Shown piece by piece: positions 54,450-62,855 of a stretch of 64,000 nucleotides of DNA. The notes below the pieces were generated by a model. It saw nothing but the letters and a program-made list of their open reading frames with translations. It did not search any database and was not told the origin of the DNA. A program made the position numbers and the translations under genes. Origin of the DNA: Pirellulaceae bacterium (GTDB taxonomy: Bacteria > Planctomycetota > Planctomycetia > Pirellulales > Pirellulaceae); contig JAGFJK010000239.1 of assembly GCA_024102795.1 (NCBI GenBank), positions 20,593 through 84,592 on the forward strand, in the 5' to 3' direction. Each line of letters begins with the position of its first letter. The first letter of the stretch is position 1.

Positions 54450-55775
54450 ATGCTGAACTTTCTGCCGCGCGCTGAACGCAACTGTGAAGGGGTGTCCCGC
54501 AGAAACTTCCTGCAAGTGGGAGCCTTGGCCGGTTTGGGCGTGAGCCTGCCGCTGGCCCTGCAGCGTCAGGCGCTGGCGCGGGCGGAAGGGGGCTCGAGCC
54601 GCGACGTGAACTGCATCCTGATCTGGACGCTGGGCGGGACCAGCCACCACGATACGTTCGATCCCAAGCCGCTGGCGCCGGTCAGCGTGCGCGGCGAGTT
54701 CCATGTGATCGACACGGCCACTCCCGGCGTGCAGTTCACCGAGATCGTGCCGAACATGGCCCGCGAGCAGAAGCGGTTCGCGCTGCTCCGCGGCTGGAAT
54801 CCGCAGAACGGCAGCCACGGCATGGCCGACCAGTGGGTCATGTCGGGCCGCAAGTTCAACCAGGCCGTTCCGTATCCCACCTACGGCTCGGTGGTCAGCT
54901 ACTACCAGGGCTTCAAGAACGCCATGCCCCCGTTCGTGCAACTGGGCAGCTCGGTCGATCGGCGCTTTGGCGGCGGCACCTCGGGCATCCTGGGGCTGGA
55001 GCATAATCCGTTCGAGATGTTGTCGGATCCGAACGCGGCCAACTTCTCGGTCCGCGACATCACGCCGCCGCAGGGGATCACGATGGACCGCGTGCACCGG
55101 CGGCGCGACATGCTGGCGCGGGTGGACGCCTTGCAGCGAGCGGCGGATTTGCAGCCCGCGGCATTCGCGGCATTGGACGAGCACTACAAGGCCGCAATGG
55201 ACATGATCACCGCCCCCGAAACCAAGCGCGCGTTCGACGTGGCCGATGAACCAGCCGCGCTGCGGGATGCCTACGGCCGGCACCGATTCGGCCAGAGCTG
55301 CCTGCTGGCGCGCCGGCTGATCGAGTCCGGCGTGCGGTTCGTGACGCTGACCGACGGCGGCTGGGACACGCACCAGAACAATTTCAAGTCGCTCAAGGAC
55401 AGCCGCCTGCCGCCGGTCGATCAGGCGCTGCCGCAGTTGCTAATCGACCTGGAACAGCGCGGACTGCTGGATAACACGCTGGTCTGCTGGCTGACCGACT
55501 TCGGCCGCACGCCGAAGATCAATTCGGCCAGCGGTCGCGACCACTGGGCCACCGCCGGCTTTGCCATCATGGCGGGTGCTGGCATCCCTGGCGGCCACGT
55601 CCTGGGCGCGACCGATGCCGAGGGCGGCGTGGTCACGCAGGATGAATACAAGTCCGACGACATCGCCACGACGATCTACATGAAGCTCGGCATCCCCCAC
55701 GACCTGATCGCTCGCAGCCCTGACGGCCGGCCCGTCCGCTTGATCGAAGGCCGTCCGATCCGGGAGTGGCTCTGA
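54450..55775 (+). CDS. DUF1501 domain protein, Tat-type exported
   Basis: 441 residues. Signal region SRRNFLQVGALAGLGVSLPL is a twin-arginine type. The DUF1501 core (sulfatase/alkaline-phosphatase-like fold) shows LIWTLGGTSHHDTFDPKP, GGWDTHQNNFKSLKD and CWLTDFGRTPKIN. In planctomycetes DUF1501 genes usually accompany DUF1549/DUF1553 genes, as here, though the two are divergent. The stop overlaps the next gene by 1 bp (TGATG), so they form one transcript. Confidence 0.92.
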   Translation: MLNFLPRAERNCEGVSRRNFLQVGALAGLGVSLPLALQRQALARAEGGSSRDVNCILIWTLGGTSHHDTFDPKPLAPVSVRGEFHVIDTATPGVQFTEIVPNMAREQKRFALLRGWNPQNGSHGMADQWVMSGRKFNQAVPYPTYGSVVSYYQGFKNAMPPFVQLGSSVDRRFGGGTSGILGLEHNPFEMLSDPNAANFSVRDITPPQGITMDRVHRRRDMLARVDALQRAADLQPAAFAALDEHYKAAMDMITAPETKRAFDVADEPAALRDAYGRHRFGQSCLLARRLIESGVRFVTLTDGGWDTHQNNFKSLKDSRLPPVDQALPQLLIDLEQRGLLDNTLVCWLTDFGRTPKINSASGRDHWATAGFAIMAGAGIPGGHVLGATDAEGGVVTQDEYKSDDIATTIYMKLGIPHDLIARSPDGRPVRLIEGRPIREWL

Positions 55776-56122
55776 TGAAGAACACGGTCATTCTGCTGCA
55801 CAAGCAAGTCCTGGGCACGGTGGCCGAGAGCGACTTGGAATTCGGCCGGGAGATGCTCGACAAGTTCCTGCACACTCTGGAGTCGCAGCCGGAAAAGCCG
55901 CTCGCGATTTGCTTCTTCACCGAGGGCGTCAAGCTGGTGGTCCGCGACTCGCCGCTGCTCCTGGGCCTGAAGCTGCTGCAAAGTCAGGGCGTGCGGATGG
56001 TGATCTGCCAGAGCTGCCTGGAACGCTACGGCCTGCGCGACGACGTCGCGGTGGGTGAAGTGGGCGGGATGCCCGACATCGTGAAGCTGATCAGCGCCGC
56101 CGACAAGGTGGTGACGGTCTGA
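55775..56122 (+). CDS. DsrE-family protein like the C-terminal domain of YedF
   Basis: 115 residues from the ATG at 55775 (a GTG three codons earlier lies inside the DUF1501 gene). The sequence matches the YedF/selenium-linked DsrE-like domain: LMKNTVILLHKQVLG, FGREMLDKFLHTLES, FFTEGVKLVVRDS, MVICQSCLERYGLRDDVAVGEV and MPDIVKLISAADKV. The CxxC motif CQSC is unusual in plain DsrE but typical of this group. It lacks the N-terminal TusA-like domain of YedF. Function unproven; likely sulfur or selenium transfer or redox. It is translationally coupled to DUF1501. Confidence 0.82.
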   Translation: MKNTVILLHKQVLGTVAESDLEFGREMLDKFLHTLESQPEKPLAICFFTEGVKLVVRDSPLLLGLKLLQSQGVRMVICQSCLERYGLRDDVAVGEVGGMPDIVKLISAADKVVTV

Positions 56123-56194
56123 TGGAACCTCGCGATCGACCGGGATGTTCGAACCCGATTCGTCAGCGAGGCATTCCAGTCGCATCAACTCGCG

Positions 56195-57307
56195 CTACGA
56201 CAAGCTGGCCAGCTTGTCCCAGTCCACTTCCACGCCCAGGCCGGGCAGTTCGGGGATCGTGCAACTGGCCTGCTCGATCACCAGCGGCTGAGTGACGATC
56301 CGCTGCTGGTGGTACCAGGGTCCGAGAATGTCGCCCGGAAACCGCTCGACCTGCATGTTCTCCAGCCCGATCACCAGGTGGCCCATGGCGGCGGTGGCGA
56401 CGTCCCATTCCAGGTTCGAGCCGATGCTGCAGGCCACGCCGTGTTCGGCGGCCAGCCGCACGATCTCGGCCGATTTGCGAATCCCGCCGTTCTTGCCCGG
56501 ATAGACGCTGATCACGTCGCACGCTTCGTGCCGGAGCAGCTCCAGGGCGTGGATGCGGTTGAAGCACATGTCGTCGGCCATCACCGGCGGCTCGATCGAC
56601 CGCCGCACTCGGGCCAGGGACGTGTAGTCGCCATCGGGCGTCGGTTGTTCGACCAGCGACAAGCGGCAGTCCTCCAACTGGCGGCAGCAGTCGATGGCCG
56701 TGTCGGCGTCCCAGCCGCAGTTGGCGTCGATCACCAGCGCGATGTCGGGTCCCACCGCCTCGCGGACGGCCCGAACCCGCGCCACGTCCTCGCGGGGATC
56801 GGTGCCGACCTTGATCTTGATGGTCGTAAAGCCCCAGCCGACGCGTTCCACGGCCTTGGCGGCCGCCGTTTCGGGGTCGTAGGCGGCCATCGAAAAGCGG
56901 GACGGGATGGTGCGCGAACGGCAGGGGCCGCCCAGCAGCTCGTACACCGGCCGCCCGGCCGCTCGGCCCTGGATGTCCCAGCAGGCCATTTCAATCGCCG
57001 CCTTGGTGAACCAGTTGTGATTGACCGCCCGATCCATCGCGCGATCGATCGATTCGATGTCCGCCGGATCGTGGCCGATCAGCAGCGGAGCCAGAATCTC
57101 GTGAATGATCGCCTCGGCCGTTGCCGCCGTCTCGCCGCTCCAGACCGGCATGGTCGTCGCCTCGCCCACGCCCGAAACGCCCGCATCGGTGTCCACGCGG
57201 ACGATCAGAAACGGCGAAATCCGATGGTGGCCGCGCGAGCCCTTGATCGCCATTTCCGGCCGCACGCCGATGCTGGCCCGGTGCGTCGCGATCTGAGAGA
57301 TTTTCAT
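56195..57307 (-). CDS. Enolase-superfamily enzyme (mandelate racemase/muconate lactonizing type)
   Basis: 370 residues. The acid/base lysine is in TTIKIKVG (KxK near 163), and metal ligands are in LVIDANCGW (Asp near 193), LVEQPTPDG (Glu near 219) and VMADDMCF (Asp near 244). A second base lysine is in YPGKNGG near 268. This is the MLE-subgroup pattern (Lys on both sides of the metal site). It abstracts a proton alpha to a carboxylate; cycloisomerase, dipeptide epimerase or o-succinylbenzoate-like chemistry are possible. It lies 10 bp downstream of a DHDPS-family gene. Confidence 0.85.
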   Translation of the reverse strand: MKISQIATHRASIGVRPEMAIKGSRGHHRISPFLIVRVDTDAGVSGVGEATTMPVWSGETAATAEAIIHEILAPLLIGHDPADIESIDRAMDRAVNHNWFTKAAIEMACWDIQGRAAGRPVYELLGGPCRSRTIPSRFSMAAYDPETAAAKAVERVGWGFTTIKIKVGTDPREDVARVRAVREAVGPDIALVIDANCGWDADTAIDCCRQLEDCRLSLVEQPTPDGDYTSLARVRRSIEPPVMADDMCFNRIHALELLRHEACDVISVYPGKNGGIRKSAEIVRLAAEHGVACSIGSNLEWDVATAAMGHLVIGLENMQVERFPGDILGPWYHQQRIVTQPLVIEQASCTIPELPGLGVEVDWDKLASLS

Positions 57308-57317
57308 CGTGGAAGAC

Positions 57318-58250
57318 CTATTGGTTCGGGTGCGCGGTGGTCTCTGCGGCCAGTAACTCGCTGGCGGCGGCCCGGATCGACCCTTCGTCCGCCGAATCCA
57401 CGTCGCTCAACAGCGGCAACAGCGGACCCGTATCGGCGATCCCGGCCAGTCGGACGGCGGCGTGCAAGACGCGGATCGGATGGATCGTGTTGCGCAGCTC
57501 CTCCAACGGCCGGAAAACTTCCCGGATCCGCTCGGCCTGCTCCTCATCGCCGCTCCGCAGCGCCGCCAGCATGCGCATCGACAGTCGGGGCGCGATACAG
57601 ACGCAGCCAGAAGTGAAACTCCGCAGACCGAACTGGCGCATGTGGACCACGGCCGGCTGTTCCCCGATGCCGCTTACAATCCGCTCGGATCCGACCGCGT
57701 CCACCAGCTCGCGCAGGTATCGGTCGTCCGCCGGATGGTCGCGGACCACCGCGTACTTGATCCAGCTCAGCAGCCGATCGTCCAGCAGCCGGCGAACCGT
57801 GGCCACGTCGATCCAGCCGTCGTGCTTGATATACAACACGGCTGGCCGGCCGCAAGCTTCGACGAAGTGCCGTACCCCTGTGGCCACTCCCGCCGACGTG
57901 GTGACCTCCCGCTGGGGCAGCACCATGGCGGTCGGGAAGGAGCGGTCACGCAGCAGCCGGGCCTGATCCAGCAGCGTGCCATAGGCCGGCCCCACCGAGG
58001 GAATGACCAGCGTGCGCTCCCCGGCCAACTCCTCCAGCATGTCGAGCAGCCCGCCGTACTCGCTCAGCGCCACGTGATACAACACCGCGTTGCCGCCGTA
58101 TAACAAGGTCGTCACGCCGCCAGCTTCCAGGTGGCGGATCACCGCCTGATTCGCCGGGAGGCTCAAACTCAGATCGGCGTTTCGGGCCAATGGCGGAACG
58201 GCAATCACGGAGGCGGACAGCGTTTCGGGAGTGACAGGCGCGGTGTTCAT
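57318..58250 (-). CDS. Dihydrodipicolinate synthase-family aldolase/lyase
   Basis: 310 residues from the ATG at 58250; the open frame continues upstream only through repeat DNA. The (beta/alpha)8 pattern of the DapA/NanA family is recognisable: IAVPPLARNADLSL, GGVTTLLYGGNAV, RTLVIPSVGPAYGTL, AVLYIKHDGWID and SWIKYAVVRDH. The Schiff-base lysine is probably that of WIKYAVV near residue 165. Enzymes of this family cleave or form pyruvate adducts. Paired with the enolase-superfamily gene downstream, it may catabolise a sugar acid. Confidence 0.8.
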   Translation of the reverse strand: MNTAPVTPETLSASVIAVPPLARNADLSLSLPANQAVIRHLEAGGVTTLLYGGNAVLYHVALSEYGGLLDMLEELAGERTLVIPSVGPAYGTLLDQARLLRDRSFPTAMVLPQREVTTSAGVATGVRHFVEACGRPAVLYIKHDGWIDVATVRRLLDDRLLSWIKYAVVRDHPADDRYLRELVDAVGSERIVSGIGEQPAVVHMRQFGLRSFTSGCVCIAPRLSMRMLAALRSGDEEQAERIREVFRPLEELRNTIHPIRVLHAAVRLAGIADTGPLLPLLSDVDSADEGSIRAAASELLAAETTAHPNQ

Positions 58251-58361
58251 CGGTTGTTCGCCGGCGGGCTGGCGACAGAGGGCGAGACGGGGCGGGACGA
58301 GGCGGCTTGAACTACCACCAGAGTAACGATCTGACGCACGTTCGCAACGGGAGTCACCACT

Positions 58362-58570
58362 TTCGCGGAGCATAGTCGCCTTTCGCTCCGCGAAAGTAGC
58401 GGGCGCCATGTGCACGCTTTGGATTCCGGACCCCGAGCTGCCGCTCGCGCTACTTTCGCGGAGCATAGTCGCCTTTCGCTCCGCGAAAGTAGCGGGCGCC
58501 ATGTGCACGCTTTGGATTCCGGACCCCGAGCTGCCGCTCGCGCTACTTTCGCGGAGCGAAAGGCGACTAT
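58362..58570. repeat. Palindromic interspersed repeat, tandem copies with ~93-bp period
   Basis: Two tandem copies of a unit containing CTTTCGCTCCGCGAAAGTAG and GCGCCATGTGCACGCTTTGG, followed by a third partial end. The last 29 bp are identical to 25210-25238. Each carries the ATAGTCGCC...GAAAGTAGCG palindrome. Open frames through it are artefacts of the repeat. It fills most of the gap 58251-58573. Confidence 0.85.
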
Positions 58571-58573
58571 ATG

Positions 58574-59560
58574 TCAGAAGTCCAGCCAGACGCCGAAACC
58601 CAACTGCTGCTCGTGCTTGTCGTGCAGCACGAACTGATTGCTCATCCCGTTGGCGTAATGCACGCCGACGCGCAGCAGACGAGCGTCGCGCCCCCGCCAG
58701 GACCAGCCGCCTTGCAGCGTGAGCGTGCCGCCGAAGTCCACTTCCTGCCGCAGGTAGGCGTTGGCGGCCAGAAAGGGCGACCCCAGCAGCCCGGTCGGCA
58801 TCACCGGGGCAAACTCCGCCCCGAACTGCACTTCCCACGGATCGGCCACCCGTGTGTGAAAGGCGTAACCCACCTCGCCGTAGATCCGAAACTGATTCGT
58901 CAGGTAGATCGAATGGCCCAGCACGAGCGATTGCCGCTCGAAGAACTCGTCAAAATCCAGTTCTGGCAATTGGAAGATCAAATCGTCGTCCGCGTGGGAC
59001 CGGAGAAAGTACACGCCGACCTTGGTCTTGTGCGGCCCGTGAGTGAACGACAACGGAATTCCCAGCCGGATGTCGCTGGTCAGAATGTCCAGCACCAACA
59101 GGTTTCGCTGCCGGAACTGCGCCGAGGCCTCGACGTCCAATTGGATGCCGAGCGGAAAGTACGGATCGTCCGTGCCGATCCGCAGCAGGCCAAACTGCCC
59201 GCCGACCGTCGAGTCGTACGACCAGCCGAGTTCGTCCTCATGGAAGAACTGCACGCCGGTCCGGGATTCCTTGGGACCGGCCAGGTAGGGTCGGTAAATC
59301 AAGCCGCGGGGCAGAATCCGCAAACCCCAGGCCGGTTCGTCCACCACCGACTGCTGCACGACGTACACGGGCTGAGCGGGCACGAGTTGCTGCTGGTCCG
59401 CGTCGAAGTACACGGTTCCCGGCGGCATTGGCTGCTGCGCGCCGGCCGTCGGTACAGCCAGCATCAACCCGGCGCAGCACGCGGCCAGCAGGCCAGTCGG
59501 CAGCCAGGGACCTGGTTGCCGCGTTAATCGATCGTTGGGCGCACAGCGCAATCGGGCCAT
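58574..59560 (-). CDS. DUF1207 family protein, predicted outer-membrane beta-barrel
   Basis: 328 residues with a signal peptide (TGLLAACCAGLMLAVPTAGA). The remainder is beta-strand-rich with alternating hydrophobic residues and ends in an aromatic residue (GFGVWLDF), as in outer-membrane barrels. Segments WGLRILPRGLIYRPYLAGPKE and GVQFFHEDELGWSYDSTVGG are typical of DUF1207, common in planctomycetes. Function of the family is not known. It is monocistronic. Confidence 0.85.
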   Translation of the reverse strand: MARLRCAPNDRLTRQPGPWLPTGLLAACCAGLMLAVPTAGAQQPMPPGTVYFDADQQQLVPAQPVYVVQQSVVDEPAWGLRILPRGLIYRPYLAGPKESRTGVQFFHEDELGWSYDSTVGGQFGLLRIGTDDPYFPLGIQLDVEASAQFRQRNLLVLDILTSDIRLGIPLSFTHGPHKTKVGVYFLRSHADDDLIFQLPELDFDEFFERQSLVLGHSIYLTNQFRIYGEVGYAFHTRVADPWEVQFGAEFAPVMPTGLLGSPFLAANAYLRQEVDFGGTLTLQGGWSWRGRDARLLRVGVHYANGMSNQFVLHDKHEQQLGFGVWLDF

Positions 59561-59785
59561 GGATGCTCGCGGCTACCGTCTGGGGGCTGGAAGATTCACG
59601 CCCGGAACTGCAGTCGCGGGCGTCCACGTCGGGGTGGGATTCTAGGAGATTCGGGACCAACGCGACAAGGCCATTCGGAACTGGAAAGCCGCCCTGCCGC
59701 CCCATTCACCGGCGCTTCGCCATTCTTGCCATACGTCGCCGCCAGCCGGGGTTTCCAAATCGACCCCAGAGGTCGTTTCGGCGTG

Positions 59786-60720
59786 CTACGGGAAGTCCTC
59801 GGCCGAGACGGTTTCGCCGCCCTGCATCGTAATCAAGGCCGCGTAGACTCGGATGCCCATCGACTCGGTCACGAACTGCACGCTGCCGTCGGCGAAACAG
59901 ACCAGCACGCCGCCGGGATGGAACGAATAGGCCTCGTTGTTGTTCGTGCAGTTCAAGGCACAGGGTCCCGGCCCGGCCCGTCCAGTCCGTTCCAGTTGAA
60001 GCCGTGCAAGGGAATGCCGTTGCTGGGGTCGGCCCAGCCCGCTCCCTGCACTCGCCCGCCGCTGACCGGCAGGTTGCCGTTGCTGGGCGAACTGCTGGCA
60101 GGCCCTCGCCGGCGTCCGCGAACATAGAATTCCGGCCGGCCGGCATCCTCGGCCATGATCAGCGTGTACGACGTACCATCGGAGATGTTGGCCATGATCA
60201 CGGCCCTGTTCCGCATCATCACGCCGTCCCCGCTGGCCGGCTCGGGGACCAGGCCCGAGCGGTAGACGATCGATGCCACGCCCGTCACGGGTGCATAGTC
60301 CGTGGTGGCCGCCTGCCGGCCGCCGCCCACGTTGTCGCGCCGGTTGGCCTGGCTGGGCGAGGAAGCACAATGGAACACCGGCACGTGCTGCCGAATCGCC
60401 GGCGCGTTCATCGGGTCGTTCCAGGCGTAGCGGAAATCGTACTGGTCCTGCAACGTGAGCTGTTCGATGTATGGCAACAGCAATGGCGCCCACGTGTGCT
60501 CCGGCGGAGACAGCGAAGACGGGGGAAAGACACCCACATTATCGTGATAATTGTGCAGGGCCAGCGCGAGCTGCTTGAGGTTGTTCTGGCAACTCGTCCG
60601 TCGAGCCGCTTCGCGGGCCGCCTGCACGGCCGGCAGCAGCAAGGCGACCAGCAGCCCAATAATGGCGATCACCACCAGCAACTCCACCAGAGTGAACGCC
60701 CGTCGAGGACGGATCGCCAT
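59786..60720 (-). pseudogene. DUF1559 prepilin-like gene with a frameshift near its 3' end
   Basis: The first 255 codons (60720 to 59953) encode [36 protein letters not shown] and the DUF1559 body, then stop early after GRDPVP. The expected family end, [20 protein letters not shown] and FADGSVQFVTESMG, continues in the next frame down to the stop at 59786. One base missing (or two extra) near 59958-59985, in a GGGCCGGGCCGGG run, explains it. Sequencing error in GC-rich DNA is as likely as a true mutation. Otherwise intact, about 311 residues. Confidence 0.8.
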
Positions 60721-60906
60721 GGAACACCCCGCAAGACTTACGGTCGAATCCGAGGCCGAATGCCGCTACGATAAAGCGCCGCCCGATAAAGCGGCGCCAG
60801 TCGATGATGAGCGGCCGACAGTATAGGGCCAGGAACGGTCCGGCGGCAAGCGTCCGCGGCGGGCCAGCGGCCGCGCGAGTTCCCAGCCAGCGGGCGAGGA
60901 CCCAGG

Positions 60907-61344
60907 ATGAAACCACTCGTGCGTTGCGGGCTTCCGGCGATCGGTTTGCTTCTGGCCGCGCTTGGCTGCGGCAAGGTTCCGCCGCCGGAAGTCACCGGCC
61001 AGGTAACGCTCGACGGGCAGCCGCTCGGCGGCGCTTTGATCACGTTCGCTGCCGCGGACGATCCGTCGGGTGTGTTCGTCTCCACCGTGACCGATCCCCA
61101 AGGGACCTACCGGCTGCCCACGGACAGTCAACCGAGCGCCGTCCCCGGTCGCTATCGCGTGCGAATCACCACGGGCAAGGGAGGGCATCCGGAAGCGTCT
61201 CCACCGATCCCCGCCGTGCCCGAACTCGTGCCCATCCAATACAACCTGCGGACTGAGCTGACGGCGGACGTGAAACCGGGCCCCAACCGGATTGATTTTC
61301 CGCTGGATTCCGCCGGCGAAATCATGCAGCCGGACGAGTTGTAG
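60907..61344 (+). CDS. Small lipoprotein with carboxypeptidase-regulatory-like fold
   Basis: 145 residues. Lipobox LLLAALGC with the cysteine near residue 21. VTGQVTLDGQPLGGALITFAA, GTYRLPT and GRYRVRITTG follow, a small beta-sandwich like the carboxypeptidase regulatory or transthyretin-like repeats. Planctomycete genomes often place such a lipoprotein near DUF1559 genes, as here, but it is divergent. Function unknown. Confidence 0.8.
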   Translation: MKPLVRCGLPAIGLLLAALGCGKVPPPEVTGQVTLDGQPLGGALITFAAADDPSGVFVSTVTDPQGTYRLPTDSQPSAVPGRYRVRITTGKGGHPEASPPIPAVPELVPIQYNLRTELTADVKPGPNRIDFPLDSAGEIMQPDEL

Positions 61345-61371
61345 GGAGCGCGGGAGGGGGGCGGGCGCGTC

Positions 61372-62151
61372 CTACGACGGGCTACTCTGCGAACCGCCGG
61401 CAACGGCCGGACGCTGCGTGCGGACTGTCGCCAGGCCGCCGTCGACGCCGTACACTTGTCCCGTGATCCAGGAGTTCTCGGGCGCCAGCAGCCAGACAAT
61501 CAGTCGAGCGACGTCGTCCGGTTCACCCAGCCGACCCAGGGCGTGCATCCCCACGGACGCCTCGGCCGCCCTCTGATTGTCCCAGATGCGGCGGGTCAGC
61601 TCGGTGCGGACCAGGCCTGGAGCCACAGCGTTGACGCGAATGTTCCGGGCCGCGTAGGTAGCGGCCGCCGATAGTGCCAATCCCGCAACCCCCGCCTTGG
61701 CCGCCGCGATGGCTTCGTGATTGGCCAGCCCCAGTCGAGCCGCGGCCGAGGATACCAGCACAATCGCTCCGCCTCGCTCCCGCATCACACGGCTGGCTGC
61801 ACGCACCACGGCAAACGCGCTGGTCAAGTTCACGGCCAGCGTCTCGTCCCATTCCGCAGGCGTGGTCAGATGGGCCGGCTTCAGCAGCACCGAACCAACG
61901 CAGTTCGCCACACCGTCCAGGGTGTCGAACTGCTGCGCGGCCGACTGGACGCAGTGTTCCACCTGCGCGATCGAACGCGCGTCGGCGCACTGCCACGGAC
62001 AGTCCAGTTCCGCCGCCAGCGCCTTCAGCGCCGCCTCGTTCCGCCCGGCCAGCATCACCTGGCTGCCAGCGGCGCGCAGTTGGCGGGCACAGGCGGAACC
62101 GATGCCGCCGCTACCGCCAAGGATCAAGTAAGCCGGCGCGGATGATGTCAT
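61372..62151 (-). CDS. Short-chain dehydrogenase/reductase with atypical active site
   Basis: 259 residues. The NAD(P) loop is GGSGGIGSA near residues 12-20 and the strand-4 motif is reduced to VANCVGSV (NxxG-like). VLVSSAAARLGL carries the usual catalytic Ser, but the YxxxK motif reads IAAAK (HEAIAAAKAG near 142-151): Tyr is replaced by Ile while Lys remains. The C-terminal ITGQVYGVDGG is normal. The substitution occurs in some divergent SDR members and may alter chemistry or leave a non-catalytic protein. Substrate unknown. Confidence 0.85.
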   Translation of the reverse strand: MTSSAPAYLILGGSGGIGSACARQLRAAGSQVMLAGRNEAALKALAAELDCPWQCADARSIAQVEHCVQSAAQQFDTLDGVANCVGSVLLKPAHLTTPAEWDETLAVNLTSAFAVVRAASRVMRERGGAIVLVSSAAARLGLANHEAIAAAKAGVAGLALSAAATYAARNIRVNAVAPGLVRTELTRRIWDNQRAAEASVGMHALGRLGEPDDVARLIVWLLAPENSWITGQVYGVDGGLATVRTQRPAVAGGSQSSPS

Positions 62152-62262
62152 GGCTGAGCGAACCTCGAACCGGGAAAGACCTGGCGAGTCCAGGTCACTG
62201 ATCCATGCCCTCGCGGCATGGTAGCCCGGTGTCCAGGTTCGGCAAGTCCGCGCAGCTCGCGC

Positions 62263-62820
62263 CTAGTGGTCGTGGTCGTGTTCGTGGGCGACGAATTTGC
62301 CCTGAAACGACTGGCCGTTGATGTCCACTCGCAGTTCGGCTTCCGTACCTTTGCCGACCAGCTTGAGCAGGCTGACCAGCGCCTTGCTGTCGGCTTGGAA
62401 CTGCGCCGTCTGGCTGCTGCCTTCGGCCCGCACGGCTGGCACCGGATGCTCCTGCTTCTGGTCGTCCAGCGTGACTTCCACCGTCACGGAATCGGCGTCG
62501 ATCGGCACATCCTTCTCGACCGCGCCGTCCAGGATGTACACCGTGACCGTGCCCGCCGCTTCGTCTAACAGCCACTCGGCATGGTACTGCTCGTCGCCCA
62601 GTTCGATCAGTTCGCCGTCGCGGGGGCCATGCACCGGATGAGCGTGGTCGTGGCCGTGATTGTGATCGTGGCCGGCGTGGTCGTGATCGTGATCGTCGTG
62701 TCCGCCGCTACCAGAAGATGTTGCCGCGCCGCCTCCGCTGGTTCCACTGCAGCCGGTCAATCCCCAGCCGGCCAGAGCGCAAAACACAACCGCCAGGCAC
62801 ACGCAGGTCGACAACCGCAT
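62263..62820 (-). CDS. His-rich lipoprotein, possible metal-binding protein
   Basis: 185 residues from the ATG at 62820, which has an AGGAGG site upstream. Lipobox LTGC. Residues 38-65 are packed with His, Asp and Gly (HDDHDHDHAGHDHNHGHDH), typical of metal-buffering proteins, and the C-terminus ends EHDHDH. The rest is a small beta domain (LIELGDEQYHAEWLLDEAAGTVTVYILDG). It might store or capture zinc, nickel or copper in the periplasm. No transporter gene is adjacent. Confidence 0.8.
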   Translation of the reverse strand: MRLSTCVCLAVVFCALAGWGLTGCSGTSGGGAATSSGSGGHDDHDHDHAGHDHNHGHDHAHPVHGPRDGELIELGDEQYHAEWLLDEAAGTVTVYILDGAVEKDVPIDADSVTVEVTLDDQKQEHPVPAVRAEGSSQTAQFQADSKALVSLLKLVGKGTEAELRVDINGQSFQGKFVAHEHDHDH

Positions 62821-62855
62821 ACGACATTCCTCCTGAAAAGAGCCGATCAAGATAC

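Noticed and set aside
58408..58722. Open frames encoding repeated MCTLWIPDPEL peptides
   Set aside because: They arise from the tandem palindromic repeat and run into the antisense of the DUF1207 gene.
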